Shown here one piece after another: positions 8,902 through 20,039 of a DNA stretch of 64,000 bases. This stretch comes from Gnomoniopsis sp. IMI 355080. Its lineage: Eukaryota > Ascomycota > Sordariomycetes > Diaporthales > Gnomoniaceae. Under the pieces are notes generated by a model. It was not told the DNA's origin, did no database searches, and saw only the letters and a program-made list of their open reading frames with translations. The position numbers and the translations under genes are program-made. Within the stretch, counting starts at the first letter, position 1. Every line of letters begins with the position of its first letter. The stretch is taken from assembly GCA_027946555.1 (NCBI GenBank), contig JAPEVC010000166.1:19510-83509 (forward strand), in the 5' to 3' direction.

Positions 8902-11640
8902 ATGGACAAACTCAAGAAAAGGGTCCGCGGTTTTAGTCTCAAATACTTCCCACCATCACCTCATAAAAAACTTCTTTCATGGGGCGAATACTATCTTGAC
9001 GAAGTCATGCCCAACCTTTTGCTCAACCCCATGTGGTCTCCCGAGTACGACCGTCTACTTGAAGAAGCTAGAACAAAGTACGACGCAGTGGAAGAGGCTC
9101 GGCGCCGCCACAGCCCACCGTGCCCCCGCCTCGATTTTCAGGACGAGATTGAAGTCAGATTGCATGGGGAGGAAGAGGCTAGACACCGGGAGCAGATTTA
9201 CAGTCGTATGACTGATAAGAATCTTCCGATAGCACCATTGTCTGTCTATCTCGACTCGGTCCTGCCACTGGTAACTCGACCTCTGCATGAGGATCGCTTG
9301 TTTGACTGGCGCACGGCTCTCGACCGCTGGGCACTCTTTCGGGACGCAGCTAGGTCCTCTGATTTCCTGGACCGTCTGTCAGCAACTCAGAGGTCAGCTT
9401 TCCAAACCCTGGAAGATTGGTGGGAATCGCGTTACTCTGATTCGGCGCTTTGTAGCGCCACAAAAGCCTACATGGAATCGAGGAGGGACCTTGGATCCGC
9501 TACCGTCCTGGTCAGAATCCTCATCAGCCGCCCGGCCACGTCGAGGGCTTCACTGAAAGCGCTGATTTACGAGGATTCAGAGGTCATAGAAAGAACAGGC
9601 ACCAACAAGTCTCTATACCACTCACTTTGCTTCAAGCTGTTCTGCCTTGAATTCCACCCCTTCCTGTGGGAGCCGTACCAAAGTGAATTGAACTTGTCAA
9701 TACTCTATACGCATCGAAGGCAAGCGGTCGGATTTGCAATCTCTCAACATCTGGCATACTCATCGGTACGAATGGAAATGCAGAGCAGGCCCATCGGTCA
9801 GCCGCATGTGAAAGCTGTGATGGCGGAGCGACCTTGGTTTCAGGGTGCTGAGTTTCAGGAGAGGCCGTTCTACTTGTGGGACACTACCTCGCAAGAGACT
9901 GTGCTGGTCAGAGATCTGTCAGAGTGCCCAGAGTATACATGTGTTAGCCATACTTGGGGACGCTGGCGCAAAGAGGGAGTGGCCACTGTCCCTGGAACAA
10001 AGTGGCCTATTCCCCAGAATTCTTTGTACGACGTACTAGAGTTGCCAGGCATGTTAAGTCATCTTGGTGATAGATACATCTGGTTTGACTTATTTTGCAT
10101 ACCCCAGTATGGCGACGAAGTGAGAATGAAAATCGAAATCTCCCGCCAGGCGGCTATATTTCGCAATGCGAAGAGGTGCATTGCATGGATCAACCAATGC
10201 CAGAACTGGCACGGCGTTCAAAAGGCCCTCAAATGGCTTGCACATCAATTTCTGGTGGAAACAAACTTGGACAGTCCAACAGCGTCTGGCATCTCCCAGG
10301 AACAGTTGTCAGCCATGTTTCAAGGGGCATTGGAGGCCGTTGAAGTCATTCATCTAGTGAAGAAGTCGGATCTGGAAGTCCAAATTGGTCATCTTGAGCC
10401 CTGGTTTACTTCTCTGTGGACGCTTCAGGAGACCGTGCTACGCCCCGAGCTGGAACTCTACTCCCGGCATTGGCAACGACTAGAGTTGCAGGGAAGTGTT
10501 CCTCTTACCCTAACAACCTTTGCAGTATTCCTGTACACAGCAAGTCTTTATAGTTATCCTGGGACCCAGAGGAGCGCGCCGGTGGGCTTCTCTTCATCAG
10601 GGACTTATGCCTCATCAGCTCGGCAGCGATATAATCCGTACAACACAGGGATCGCCAGCAGTCAGTGGCCGTCAGGCGTGGCAGATCTCATGATGTTTCA
10701 GATAATGACGAGCCTTGGTCCATTCCTACTAGATCTATCGCCTATGAATGTGCTGGCAGCATCACAGCGGCGCCAATTCTCGGTATCGGAGGAGCGTTCG
10801 CCAGCTATCATGTCTGCTATCGGGGTGACCAAATGGTACGAAAGACGACTAAGCAGTACCTCTGAGCCACTCCAGGATCCGGTGCTTCTGAACAACTTTT
10901 CTCTTTCATTCATCCGTGAAGCAGCTGCGAAAATTGGAGCCGAGTTCTATTCACGCAAACCTGGACTTGAGAAGCTTCTCGCAACACCTTATAGCAAAGG
11001 GCCCTGTGGATTCATGTCTGGAAAAGGAACAATGCTTCCCTTTGGGCAGATATCGCCCTCCAGTGCTACAGGACATGGCAAATTCTCAACTCAAGACCAT
11101 AATAGCCAGCTTGTCACTGTCAGGCAAGACCACGAGAGTGTGTGTGGATGGACGATTATGCCTGATGCGAGTGTGGAGATAACGAAGGTCTGCATAGTCT
11201 CCTCCTCAGTAAGCCAGACAGCTGTTCCTTGCGTTTCTGCGAACCTGTGGTTTGAGACAGCCGAAGATCCACGGATCCTGAATCCAACATGCCTTGTCTC
11301 ATTGGAAAGAATGGATCTTGCGGACGAAGCAAAACTCAATACGAAAGTCGCGGAAACCCTGCAGGCTACAAAGCGATTGACATCCGAACTGAAAAACTCG
11401 CACATCATATCTTCACCAGGTGACCTATCACAACATCTGAGAGACATATCACGATGTGGCGTATTATACGCAGTATGTTTGCAGAACGATTCCTGGAGGA
11501 ATCACGCGGGCATACTGCTTGCGGAAGTTCCAGAGCAGAAAGACACATCTTGGAAACTTTTAGTCAAAGTTGGTCACTATAGCGCCACTGGTATAGATTT
11601 ACCGATCAGCACAAGTGATGTTAGATGGAAAGTGCTGTGA
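8902..11640 (+). CDS. Long-form HET-domain protein (912 aa)
   Basis: The first in-frame ATG, at 8902, gives a basic start (MDKLKKRVRG) and 912 aa in one exon. About 330 residues precede the HET domain, including a Trp-rich helical segment (LSATQRSAFQTLEDWWESRY) that is also present in the gene at 30766. HET blocks are YTCVSHTWGRW (about 345-355), RYIWFDLFCIPQ (about 391-402), an EISRQAAIFRNAKRCIAWIN helix, and PWFTSLWTLQETVLRPEL (about 500). Downstream, AIMSAIGVTKWYE and FIREAAAKIGAE are shared with the 30766 paralogue, as is the C-terminal HAGILL...VKVG...SDVRWKVL. The protein is longer than most HET proteins. A role in allorecognition is inferred from family. The downstream short-form gene at 12170 has the same orientation. 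Confidence 0.9.
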   Translation: MDKLKKRVRGFSLKYFPPSPHKKLLSWGEYYLDEVMPNLLLNPMWSPEYDRLLEEARTKYDAVEEARRRHSPPCPRLDFQDEIEVRLHGEEEARHREQIYSRMTDKNLPIAPLSVYLDSVLPLVTRPLHEDRLFDWRTALDRWALFRDAARSSDFLDRLSATQRSAFQTLEDWWESRYSDSALCSATKAYMESRRDLGSATVLVRILISRPATSRASLKALIYEDSEVIERTGTNKSLYHSLCFKLFCLEFHPFLWEPYQSELNLSILYTHRRQAVGFAISQHLAYSSVRMEMQSRPIGQPHVKAVMAERPWFQGAEFQERPFYLWDTTSQETVLVRDLSECPEYTCVSHTWGRWRKEGVATVPGTKWPIPQNSLYDVLELPGMLSHLGDRYIWFDLFCIPQYGDEVRMKIEISRQAAIFRNAKRCIAWINQCQNWHGVQKALKWLAHQFLVETNLDSPTASGISQEQLSAMFQGALEAVEVIHLVKKSDLEVQIGHLEPWFTSLWTLQETVLRPELELYSRHWQRLELQGSVPLTLTTFAVFLYTASLYSYPGTQRSAPVGFSSSGTYASSARQRYNPYNTGIASSQWPSGVADLMMFQIMTSLGPFLLDLSPMNVLAASQRRQFSVSEERSPAIMSAIGVTKWYERRLSSTSEPLQDPVLLNNFSLSFIREAAAKIGAEFYSRKPGLEKLLATPYSKGPCGFMSGKGTMLPFGQISPSSATGHGKFSTQDHNSQLVTVRQDHESVCGWTIMPDASVEITKVCIVSSSVSQTAVPCVSANLWFETAEDPRILNPTCLVSLERMDLADEAKLNTKVAETLQATKRLTSELKNSHIISSPGDLSQHLRDISRCGVLYAVCLQNDSWRNHAGILLAEVPEQKDTSWKLLVKVGHYSATGIDLPISTSDVRWKVL

Positions 11641-12169
11641 GTTGTTCGCTTACAGCTAAGACCTGCAAGCAGGCGAGGCACGGTCGATAGAGTGGTAAGA
11701 ATCTGTAGGAGGTGAGTGCTAGACCTATTATGTATACTATATATACCATGTATACGCTTAGTCTACGCTCTGGTGCATATGATAAATATAGGGATAGCAT
11801 CCTGAGCTTGATATAGATGCCATATATATCAACACACCTAGCATCTATACCTAGGTATGCTAAAATCCTTGCATAACACTTTCTACTGAATATGTGCGCG
11901 ATATATGCAGGAAGTGCCCCTCTAAGATGCTAGTAGAAGGGAGTGTCTTAGGGTGTAATGTATGCTGACCATTTGCTAAGCATTTGCTGCGCATATGGGA
12001 GTAGAAAATCTCTGCCCCCCGTCATCTTCGGGCAATCCTGCCCCCCGCCACCTTGCCTCTAAACCCTGCGACCTGTTCTATGCTGCGGTACTACCTATCC
12101 GTGCCATGAGCCTTGGAAAGCACAAACACCCTTAGCCCATAATTCACATCTTTTAGAAACATCTCCAAG
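11641..12169. other. Intergenic, AT-rich with palindromic TA repeats
   Basis: The first half is rich in short TATA-type palindromes (TATACTATATATACC, ATGCCATATATATC) and includes a TACCTAGGTA palindrome at 11848. It lies between two codirectional HET genes. No coding frame is supported. Confidence 0.6.
11848..11857. repeat. TACCTAGGTA palindrome
   Basis: Exact copy, in the extended inverted repeat ATACCTAGGTAT. Confidence 0.8.
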
Positions 12170-13816
12170 ATGTCCGATTCTAAAGATGAATGGTATATCG
12201 GATCTGTCGATAAACTCTGGCCTCGGCGCCTACTGGACACTGCAAGCTTGGTCTCCCACGAAAGACGAGACGGAAATATTTACAATGATGAGAAAGAGCC
12301 AAAGTATAGCATTATTTCCTACACCTGGGGTCGTTTCGCCATTAGAGATGCATCCTCGGAGGCCGCTCGGCTTCCTATCCGGGGTATAACATGGACAATT
12401 CCCGCGATCAATCCTCTCTATTTCACCCAAGACAAGTTCCGACAAGTTATCAACAAAACTCGGGAAATGAGTGGAAATCGTTTCCTATGGCTCGACATCG
12501 CCTGCATTGACCAGGAGGATTACAAGGTCAAGATGGAAGAGGTAGGGAGGCAGGCGGGCATCTTCGCCAACGCCGGCATGGCATTCACCTGGCTGTGGAC
12601 CGCGAGTACGGAGAAGCTGCGGGTCACCCTAGAAGATGTATTCGAGAGCCGCCAGATATCAATACCGATTGACTCCGCGATGCCAGATTCTCAGGTGGGA
12701 GATTGGCTCAATAGTCTGCAGCTGGCTGTAGATACAGTCCTGAACGACTGGTGGTTCTCGTCGCTCTGGACGCTGCAGGAGCAGGGCCTACGTCCTGATG
12801 CTGTGATCCTATCCCGCGACGCAGAGCCCGTGAGAATGGAATACCCGCTGCCCAACACGAAATTCCACTGGATTGCTTCCATCGACCGCTTGTATCTGGT
12901 CCAATCTGTCCTCGAGCAAGGAGTCTTTGGCAACGACCAACTGAAAACCACGGCGAACGATATCAGAAATCGTATCTGCAGGGCCGGCTACGCGAAGAAA
13001 ATGTCGTTCAGCGGCAATCCCAACACTATGTTCACTCTTGCGTATCAGCGTAAAGCCACCAATCAGCTTGATCGCATTTACGGTATCATGGCTCTTTACA
13101 ACATCCAAGTTGGGGCTGCCGTTAATGGCGCTGATGTCGCAAGGCAGTACTCTCTGTCCGAACTCGAGGACGAATTTGCGCTTGCCCTCAACTCAAAATC
13201 CTCCTTCCTCGGCCAATCTTTCCTTCATATAGAAAAGCCAAGCCCCGGGAGATCGTGGAAGATCACTCAGCATGCCAGAGTCCCCGATATCTGCAGGTGG
13301 CCCCGTTCGAACGTCATCAGCTTAGATGACTGTCTCTTGGAAGCTCACCCAAGTGGAGCGGTGAAGATCACTGCTAGCACCACCTCGTTCAGCAGCCTAA
13401 TTGAATTCTGGAAGGCTCGGGTCCTTCAGTTCTCTGACGAAGAGTTTGGCGCAGACCAGCTGCTTGTCGCTGTGGATGACTACGTGTGTCGGGAACACTT
13501 ACCCATACCTCTCTTCGATTACGAGGAAGGCGAGCCCAATGAGAAAACCTTCAACCGTACGAAGAAAACTGTGAGTGGAATCTTGGAGATATTTGATAGC
13601 AGTAGACTATCAGTTATGAGGCTTGGTGGCTTCGAGTGGAATTCTTGGTCCATGATGAACATGTTTGGCCTACTTGTTCTCCATGATGCGCAGGACAGGT
13701 ATGAGTGCCAGCGACTAGGAATATGTCGATGGGAAGGTGATATATTTGACATTCCGGCGAGCGTAGAAGCTCTCCGGCCTTCCTTTGAACATAGGTACAC
13801 CGGGGTGCTTCACTAA
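12170..13816 (+). CDS. Short-form HET-domain protein (548 aa)
   Basis: Single exon from the ATG at 12170. It begins with the family start LWPRRLLD, then YSIISYTWGRF (about 45-55), FLWLDIACIDQED (about 104-116), EEVGRQAGIFANAGMAFTWLW, and WWFSSLWTLQEQGLRPDAVILS (about 194-215). After the HET domain come DRIYGIMALYN (about 300), LSELEDEFALALN, GQSFLHIE and RSWKI blocks, and the C-terminal LSVMRLGG...FGLLVLHD...QRLGICRW signature. All short-form blocks are present with no break, so it should encode a complete protein. It is followed by a codirectional relative at 14782. Function as a recognition or cell-death effector is a family inference. Confidence 0.92.
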   Translation: MSDSKDEWYIGSVDKLWPRRLLDTASLVSHERRDGNIYNDEKEPKYSIISYTWGRFAIRDASSEAARLPIRGITWTIPAINPLYFTQDKFRQVINKTREMSGNRFLWLDIACIDQEDYKVKMEEVGRQAGIFANAGMAFTWLWTASTEKLRVTLEDVFESRQISIPIDSAMPDSQVGDWLNSLQLAVDTVLNDWWFSSLWTLQEQGLRPDAVILSRDAEPVRMEYPLPNTKFHWIASIDRLYLVQSVLEQGVFGNDQLKTTANDIRNRICRAGYAKKMSFSGNPNTMFTLAYQRKATNQLDRIYGIMALYNIQVGAAVNGADVARQYSLSELEDEFALALNSKSSFLGQSFLHIEKPSPGRSWKITQHARVPDICRWPRSNVISLDDCLLEAHPSGAVKITASTTSFSSLIEFWKARVLQFSDEEFGADQLLVAVDDYVCREHLPIPLFDYEEGEPNEKTFNRTKKTVSGILEIFDSSRLSVMRLGGFEWNSWSMMNMFGLLVLHDAQDRYECQRLGICRWEGDIFDIPASVEALRPSFEHRYTGVLH

Positions 13817-14781
13817 AGAGGGAAAACTGCAATCTGACGTCGATATCCAGTATTTCAGTTTCGTAGCAAGTGGCTGCGTAGAATTTTGAAGGCTTTAAAT
13901 TTCAAACGGACTTTTCGCTTCAATAAGGTACTTTGGTCGGCAGCTGGTCGAGGCCCTGACCAGGCTGTGGTACGCTCACCCCAGACACTAGCATGAGAAT
14001 CAGCTGAAGAGACCACGGGCATGAGTAAACTCATCGTTCTCAACTCGGAGGAATTTGTGCAACCTTTCCAGGGTTTTAACAGCTCCGTGCAGCGCGTAAT
14101 GATGCTCCCTGCGTAGGTGGTCATCCGGCTTCAAGTGCAGATGGTTGTCCAGTCACAATAGCATAAACGACGCCAGCGCCCGGCGAACTTGCCGCTCGTG
14201 TCCGTAGCATCCTGCAGAAGCGGCAAACCAAAGGTCTGGGTAGCATGAGACGCTAAGCCGAGCAACACAAAGCAGCAGACGCTGCCAATTACCGATGCTG
14301 GCCCGGTCACGTCCTGCTGAGGATGGGAACACTCATAATTGTACTAAGAGCATGAAACGTTCCTTCACACGAAAAAATATTCAATTTCACATTACCTTAA
14401 GGCTTGAATCATGTGTAGGGTGGTTGAAGGTACCATGTATGTAGGTACCTAGGCAGGTACCTAATGCAGTCATGCCTACATCACAAAGACCGTCCATTCG
14501 CTCTCGTCCTGCCACGTCTATGTATTTTTCCAGGGAGTCTTCTGTGGCTAAAATGTTTATTACACGTCAAAGGAGCGTGTTGCCCACTCGCGCCTCTGAC
14601 AAACGCTTCCAATAGCTCGGTATCAAAAGGAAGGACTCAAGCAGCCATCCCGACTCAAGCTGTAAACATTCAAGACATTCCTACTTAGCTACCTAAATTC
14701 GTCTATCTCACAACTTTTCGCTACAAATTCCAATATTATGAGAAGTGGAATACCTAGCAAGCCACAGTCTCTAAAAACAAA
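13817..14781. other. Intergenic, no supported gene
   Basis: No coding frame with motifs. A near-match to the recurrent palindrome, with two GGTACCT units, lies at 14444-14461. The last 100 bases are the leader of the HET gene at 14782. Confidence 0.55.
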
Positions 14782-16581
14782 ATGAAATCACTCTTCATAT
14801 CACCTTTAGTCACGCACGATGTAGAGGATTACTGGCCTCGACGGCTGATACACATCCCTACCTTGACCTCGTACGAAAGATCAACTGATGGTTCATACAA
14901 CAGCGCACACCATCCAAAGTTCAGTATATTAAGCTATACCTGGGGACGATGGTATATTCGCGACCTGGAAAACGATCCCGAAGCCCCACATCTTCCGATT
15001 TGCGGGACCACATGGAAGATACCCAGTGTGATGGAGTCCCACTTCACTGTCAACAACTTCCACAATGTTTTGCAAGCGATGTTATGCCCAAAAGAAGGCA
15101 TAGAATGGGCATGGATCGACATAGGCTGCATCGACCAGGACAACGTCGCAGTCAAGATGGATGAAGTCGGACGCCAGGCAAGCATCTTCAAACAGGCCTC
15201 AAAGGCTTTTGCATGGCTGTCGCACCTTCATGCTCAAGAGCTTGGCCAGCACTATCACGTTCTGGAGAACCTTGGACCACAGTTGGATGTCGGTCCTGAT
15301 GAAGCAAACGAAGAGAGATGCCGGGTCATATACAGATCAACCGCCTATATACTTAGCGATCCCTGGTTTACCTCCTTATGGACGCTGCAGGAACTGTTCA
15401 TGAGGAGCGACGCTCTGATCTTGAGCAAGGAGGGCGTGCCGGTGCCTACAACATCCAATCATCCTTTACACGTGGAAATGATAGCCAACCTTTACCAAAA
15501 TATGATGTCGGGTTTGAGATATCGAGCAGACCTTGAAGACCTGACAACCGCGGAAGAGAGCGAAGCTACGGTCTCCATTTCTCAAATGATCGGTCATCAT
15601 CGTGCCATTAAAGAACTGGTGAATCAATCGGGTCTATTACATAGCTTCGATACGAGTCCCAACGCCCAATACGGCTGCGCCAAATTTCGCTGCACTGAGT
15701 ATGCCGAGGATCGAGTATACGCGATAATGCAGATTTACAACATACGAGTCGGACAATCTGTACGACCATCGGATCGACCTTCTGTGAACGAGCTCACGGA
15801 AGAGTTTGGCCTGGCCATAAATACACGCTCGGCGTTGATAGGTCAAACTTTCACGCATACAGGCTTGGGAGCCAAGCCAGGAATTTCGTGGTGTATCACT
15901 GAGAACTCAGAGACACCGAACAAGTCATTATCAAACATGCGCACAACAAGCAAACTGTACAAAGACCCACTTTCAGGACTTGTGATGGCTATGGGTCATT
16001 GCTGTGTATTCAAAGATTTCTTCGCTACTTATGTAGCTACACTAAGGGATGACTTTCGAATGATAGACTTCCACTTAGACCAACCATTTCGTGACACGGT
16101 TGATCCATCAGATTCCCTCCTCCGTCTGCGACGACACGGCTACCGTCCTCACCCTGATAGCGGCTGGCAAGAATACGGTGAACGCATCATTGAACGTTGC
16201 TCGGGGGATAGCGATCTTCTCGTGATGATTCTCGGAGACACAGGAGACACAACAGTCCAGAGCACTTCCTACCACGGATTGCTTGTCCGTAAAGATCCTT
16301 CCTCTAAATGGCCACAGATCTATGATGGCAACAAGGAAGGCATAGATACCTACCAACGCATCGGTCTCTGTTTTTGGACAACGTCAAGGTCGTCAGATAG
16401 ATCTCTGGACGATCATGGGTCGCTTCCAGAAAATTCACGGCTGAGCTCGCGTTTCCACGACCGAGTCTATGAAACTGGAAGTGGGTCATGGGAGGCCAAC
16501 CGGTCCAACGCAAGTGAGCAGGGTTGCGTAGAGAGTATATCACAGCTGTTTACACCAATTAGTAGAATTGCACTGATGTAG
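14782..16581 (+). CDS. Short-form HET-domain protein (599 aa)
   Basis: Single exon from the ATG at 14782. Order of blocks: YWPRRLIHIPTLTSYER, FSILSYTWGRW (about 48-58), WAWIDIGCIDQDN (about 110), DEVGRQASIFKQASKAFAWL, PWFTSLWTLQELFMRSDALILS (about 193-214), EDRVYAIMQIYNIRVGQS (about 310), VNELTEEFGLAIN, GQTFTH and ISWCI. The C-terminal signature LLVMILGD...HGLLVRKD...YQRIGLCFW is followed by an extra tail of about 60 residues rich in Ser, Arg and Asn that the 12170 gene lacks. It looks intact. A decayed copy of the same family starts about 110 bases after its stop, so the three may be products of tandem duplication. Confidence 0.92.
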   Translation: MKSLFISPLVTHDVEDYWPRRLIHIPTLTSYERSTDGSYNSAHHPKFSILSYTWGRWYIRDLENDPEAPHLPICGTTWKIPSVMESHFTVNNFHNVLQAMLCPKEGIEWAWIDIGCIDQDNVAVKMDEVGRQASIFKQASKAFAWLSHLHAQELGQHYHVLENLGPQLDVGPDEANEERCRVIYRSTAYILSDPWFTSLWTLQELFMRSDALILSKEGVPVPTTSNHPLHVEMIANLYQNMMSGLRYRADLEDLTTAEESEATVSISQMIGHHRAIKELVNQSGLLHSFDTSPNAQYGCAKFRCTEYAEDRVYAIMQIYNIRVGQSVRPSDRPSVNELTEEFGLAINTRSALIGQTFTHTGLGAKPGISWCITENSETPNKSLSNMRTTSKLYKDPLSGLVMAMGHCCVFKDFFATYVATLRDDFRMIDFHLDQPFRDTVDPSDSLLRLRRHGYRPHPDSGWQEYGERIIERCSGDSDLLVMILGDTGDTTVQSTSYHGLLVRKDPSSKWPQIYDGNKEGIDTYQRIGLCFWTTSRSSDRSLDDHGSLPENSRLSSRFHDRVYETGSGSWEANRSNASEQGCVESISQLFTPISRIALM

Positions 16582-16689
16582 AGAACATCAGATAGACATC
16601 AATTCTCTCCAGTACAACTTGAGATATGCGTGTCTCTGCCATGTACCTACGGTGCGCTCATACGCCTTGTTTCTACCTTTAATTCTTGT

Positions 16690-17828
16690 TTTCAACAAAA
16701 CTTCACGGACAAAATTGAGGGCGACAATGCCGCCGAGTTCATCCAGGGCTGACCGGCTAAGCACCGCGCCTTCTTCAGCGACCCGTGGTTTTCCTCCCTC
16801 TGGACGCTGCAACAGGCTTTCCTACGGCCAGACGCCATTCTTCTGACGCAGGAAGGTAGAGTCGCTGTGGGTCGTTGGGGAAATCATGGCAGAGGGCCGG
16901 TCCGCCGCTGTCGCCTCGCTTCTTGCTGTCAGAAATTCTGCACGGTGATCGAGACCTCGTACACGGAAGATCCCAGTACGAGCTCCCATGATTTGGAAGT
17001 TTTCCGCTTGGATCTCCGGATAATTGACGAGTATGCTCTGCGTGTCATTGGAGAAAGCAATGCTGTCAAGCTCTATGCGTGCTAGTATAAGAAAAGACCC
17101 CTTCACCCACTGGATAAGATCTACGACATTCAGCAAGTTTTCGGCGTCTCATTGGGACATACTTCTTCTTTGACGGAGCTAGAGGATATATTTTGGAGTG
17201 TCCCTGAACCAACTCAATCCAATCATTGCCCAGGCGTTTGTCCACCTAGAGGAACCTTTGACAGGAAGGAGCTGGCGCATCACGCCCAAGATCCACGTCC
17301 CGTTTAGTACGCTTTATGTTTCACGTCAAGAGCCTGAACCAAGCTGCGAAATCCAGTACGATGAGAATCTGGATTCAGTCATGTTCTGAGGCTTGAGGAC
17401 TGTGTCTTTCCTGGAAACGTGCGGCCGAGTCTGAATACAGTAATGGAGGATTGGACTGGGTCCACGACATCCACCTTGATCGAACGGTCTGCAATCGGTC
17501 CCGCTTGCCAGACTTATTCTTCGAAACGGAGGAGCTGCGAGATAATATGTATGAAGAGCAAATCTGGAGGATGAATGATGTCATTCTTGAGGCGGTTGGA
17601 CCTGAGCTGTGTGTCTTACGTGTTGGACAATCGACGAATACTCATAAGAAAGGAATGCATTCATTGCACATGTCTTTTGGAATTCTGGTGTATCCATCGG
17701 TGAATGAAAGCAATAGGAGGAGCTGGAATCGGATAGGCTTTGCAACATGGGACGTATGGGATCCCGAGGTGGCAAAGGAAGAGAGTCAATTATTTCAAAA
17801 ATTGGTGGAACCTCTGTGTCTAGCATGA
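16690..17828 (+). pseudogene. Truncated, frameshifted short-form HET copy
   Basis: The first HET block is missing. What remains, in order: SDPWFSSLWTLQQAFLRPDAILL (16776-16850); VKLYAC, a TAG stop, then DKIYDIQQVFGVSLG and LTELEDIF (17060-17190); after a frameshift, LNQLNPIIAQAFVHLEEP and RSWRI (17200-17290); and after another break, an open frame from 17451 with LCVLRVG, FGILVYP and WNRIGFATW (17600-17760), the family C-terminus. At least one in-frame stop and two frameshifts separate these pieces. It follows the intact gene at 14782 by about 110 bases. It could still yield a short C-terminal peptide, but not a HET domain. Confidence 0.85.
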
Positions 17829-18172
17829 ATGGACGCCCAACTTTTCGGTTAACGATTTTGGAAGGAGAAATAGTCCCTTAAGGATCTTATGAGTAAAGCC
17901 TAATTATAAAGGATGTACGCGTTTGAAGAACATAGAGAGAAGGTTACACTGTTTGTAAACCCTTAAAGGAATGGAGTAAACCGGACGTATAAGTGTAACG
18001 GGCAGCGGAGGCTAATAAAACAAGAAATTTGAGATTAATTTGTTGAAAAGAATACGACAAGAAAAGAAAGATTCTAGCTAGTTTTATATTGCTTTATTAT
18101 GGACTTATTTATGGGTGTATCATGCTTACAACATCTTCATATCCAGTGAGAGTTGAGACTATGTAGATTGAA
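17829..18172. other. Intergenic between convergent HET loci
   Basis: AT-rich, about 340 bases, with no gene. It holds the 3' ends of the decayed plus-strand copy and of the minus-strand HET gene. Confidence 0.6.
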
Positions 18173-20039
18173 TCATCCGAATAGACCTTCCATATCATCC
18201 CAAGCTTCGCTCTCCCCAAGCAACACCTCCTTCTCTTCATCGCCCCGGCCGCTCAACGCATCGTTGACAAGGTCCCATATTACGATACCCAGCCTACGCC
18301 AAGGACGGCGATCTGGAGCGCGAGCTGAGTCTATTATGCCTGCTTTCCAGAGAAGGACCCCTACGTTCCACTTCTCAGTACAGTACAAGTTATCGCTCTT
18401 GGTCCTCCCAAAGTCCCACGTGTCCCTCCTCTCGTCCGAGAACTGCCCGAGCAGCAGCACCCGTATTTGTCCGTGGGTACCGCCACATGCGCTCTGCAAT
18501 TCCGAGGCCGCCCTGTGCTGCTGTTGGCTTTTGCAAGGGGATCTGCCACAGCTTGCGCGCGCTCAAGTAGGTATTTCGAAGCGTGGCTTCGGAGACATCG
18601 AGTGCCAGCTGGAAACAGCTTGCACCAACTGAACTGGAAAGAGTGCCGAGATGCGTGTCGCGGTATCGATACAGCCCGGCCTCGTTGACCGATCGGCAGA
18701 CGCCCATCAGGCGCTCGAAAGGCAGCGTGTAACCATCGAAACGGGCCCAGGTGATACCATTCCGCGTGACCGAGGAGAGGCTGCACCTTGGCTCGAACCT
18801 GCCAAAAAGGCTGGAAGTATGATAGTAGGGCAGCTCTCGCGCCAGGTCAGGCATCACTGATGAGCGATGGACCCGCCACGCTTGTCCGACGGGCAAGAGC
18901 TTGGTGTGAATCGCCACTTGGCTTAGCAATGGCAAGTCTTTGAGTAACGACTCTCCTAGCTGCGTCTCCAGCTGCAGCAGAGAGAACGCCGCATCAGGTT
19001 CTGCTCCCTCGGCTGAAGAGCCCAGTCGGAAGCCAAAGACCTGCATGATACCATAAATTCTATCGCAGGGATCCCGCGTGGTCCGCTCGCTCGCTAACGT
19101 GTACAGACTCATCGGGTTCCTCTGGTTCATCGCGACCAAGCCGCTCCTCTCGACAAGGTTCATCAAGACTTGCTCCAGGGGAGCGGGCTTCTTTTTGATG
19201 GCAGCACTACGCGAACAAATGTCGACCAGTCCCGCACAATACCGGGTAACGTCGTTCAGTGAAATATGCGTGTCGAAGACGGCCGGAATTCCGCCATCCT
19301 TGGCCACAAGCCCCGAGGTGGGAGAGAGAAACGCTTCCTGAAGCGTCCAGAGTGAAGAGAACCAAGGATCTGCCAAAAGACTGTCGAGACTCGTGACAGC
19401 TGCTGAGAGGAAAGCTTCGTCTCCTCTGAGCACCTCTCCCCTCTTTCTTATCCCATCGCTCCTGGGCGAGTGAGGAAATACCGAGTCGCTGCTGGCTTTG
19501 AACAAGCCATCAAGCGCCTCATATAGCACAGTAGGCTCGATGCCGTGCAGCCACACGAACACTGCTTCTGCACCACGGAAAATGACTGCCTGGCGCCCGA
19601 TTTCCTGGGCTTTAAGTGGGCTTCCAGGCCGTTGGTCGATGCATGCGACGTCGAGCCAGACGAACTCTGGTGTGGCCCACGAGGTGGCTTCGGGAATGCG
19701 AACCGTGTTGGCTGTGATGTTCTGCAGCACCTGCTCGAACTGGGTGGCGGTAAAGCGGGCTGGATTGATGCGTGGCACCGCCCAAGGAATATTTTTGACA
19801 GGGAGCGCCTCGACTTCGGGGCTCTCATGCTCGCCTAATTCCCAGCGACCCCAAGTATAGGACAAGGCGTAGTAGCGTGGCTGCAGCCATTCGCCGTACC
19901 TGGCTCCGCCGTCTGGACCCTCTGTGATCTCACATTTGTAAGAGGTCATGGAGGGTACGTGCAGCAGTCGATCGGGCCAATCTCGCGGTAGTCCTGTCCA
20001 CACTATTTCTGTGTCTTCTTCCATGATCAGCAAGCTCAT
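18173..20039 (-). pseudogene. Short-form HET gene with a C-terminal frameshift
   Basis: From the ATG at 20039 an open frame of about 549 codons runs to a TAA at 18390-18392. It carries WPDRLLHVPSMTSY, YYALSYTWGRW (residues 56-66), FVWLDVACIDQRP, EIGRQAVIFRGAEAVFVWLH, PWFSSLWTLQEAFLSP, DRIYGIMQVFGFRLG and LLQLETQLGESL. The expected C-terminal signature is missing from this frame. It is present in another frame from about 18500 to a TGA at 18173-18175: IRVLLLGQ, WNVGVLLWKAG and WRRLGIVIW. A one-frame slip near 18500-18545 therefore separates the two parts. Everything else is intact, so this is a very young pseudogene, an allele truncated by about 70 residues, or a sequencing error. An upstream GTG-initiated extension to 20075 lacks an ATG. 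Confidence 0.82.
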
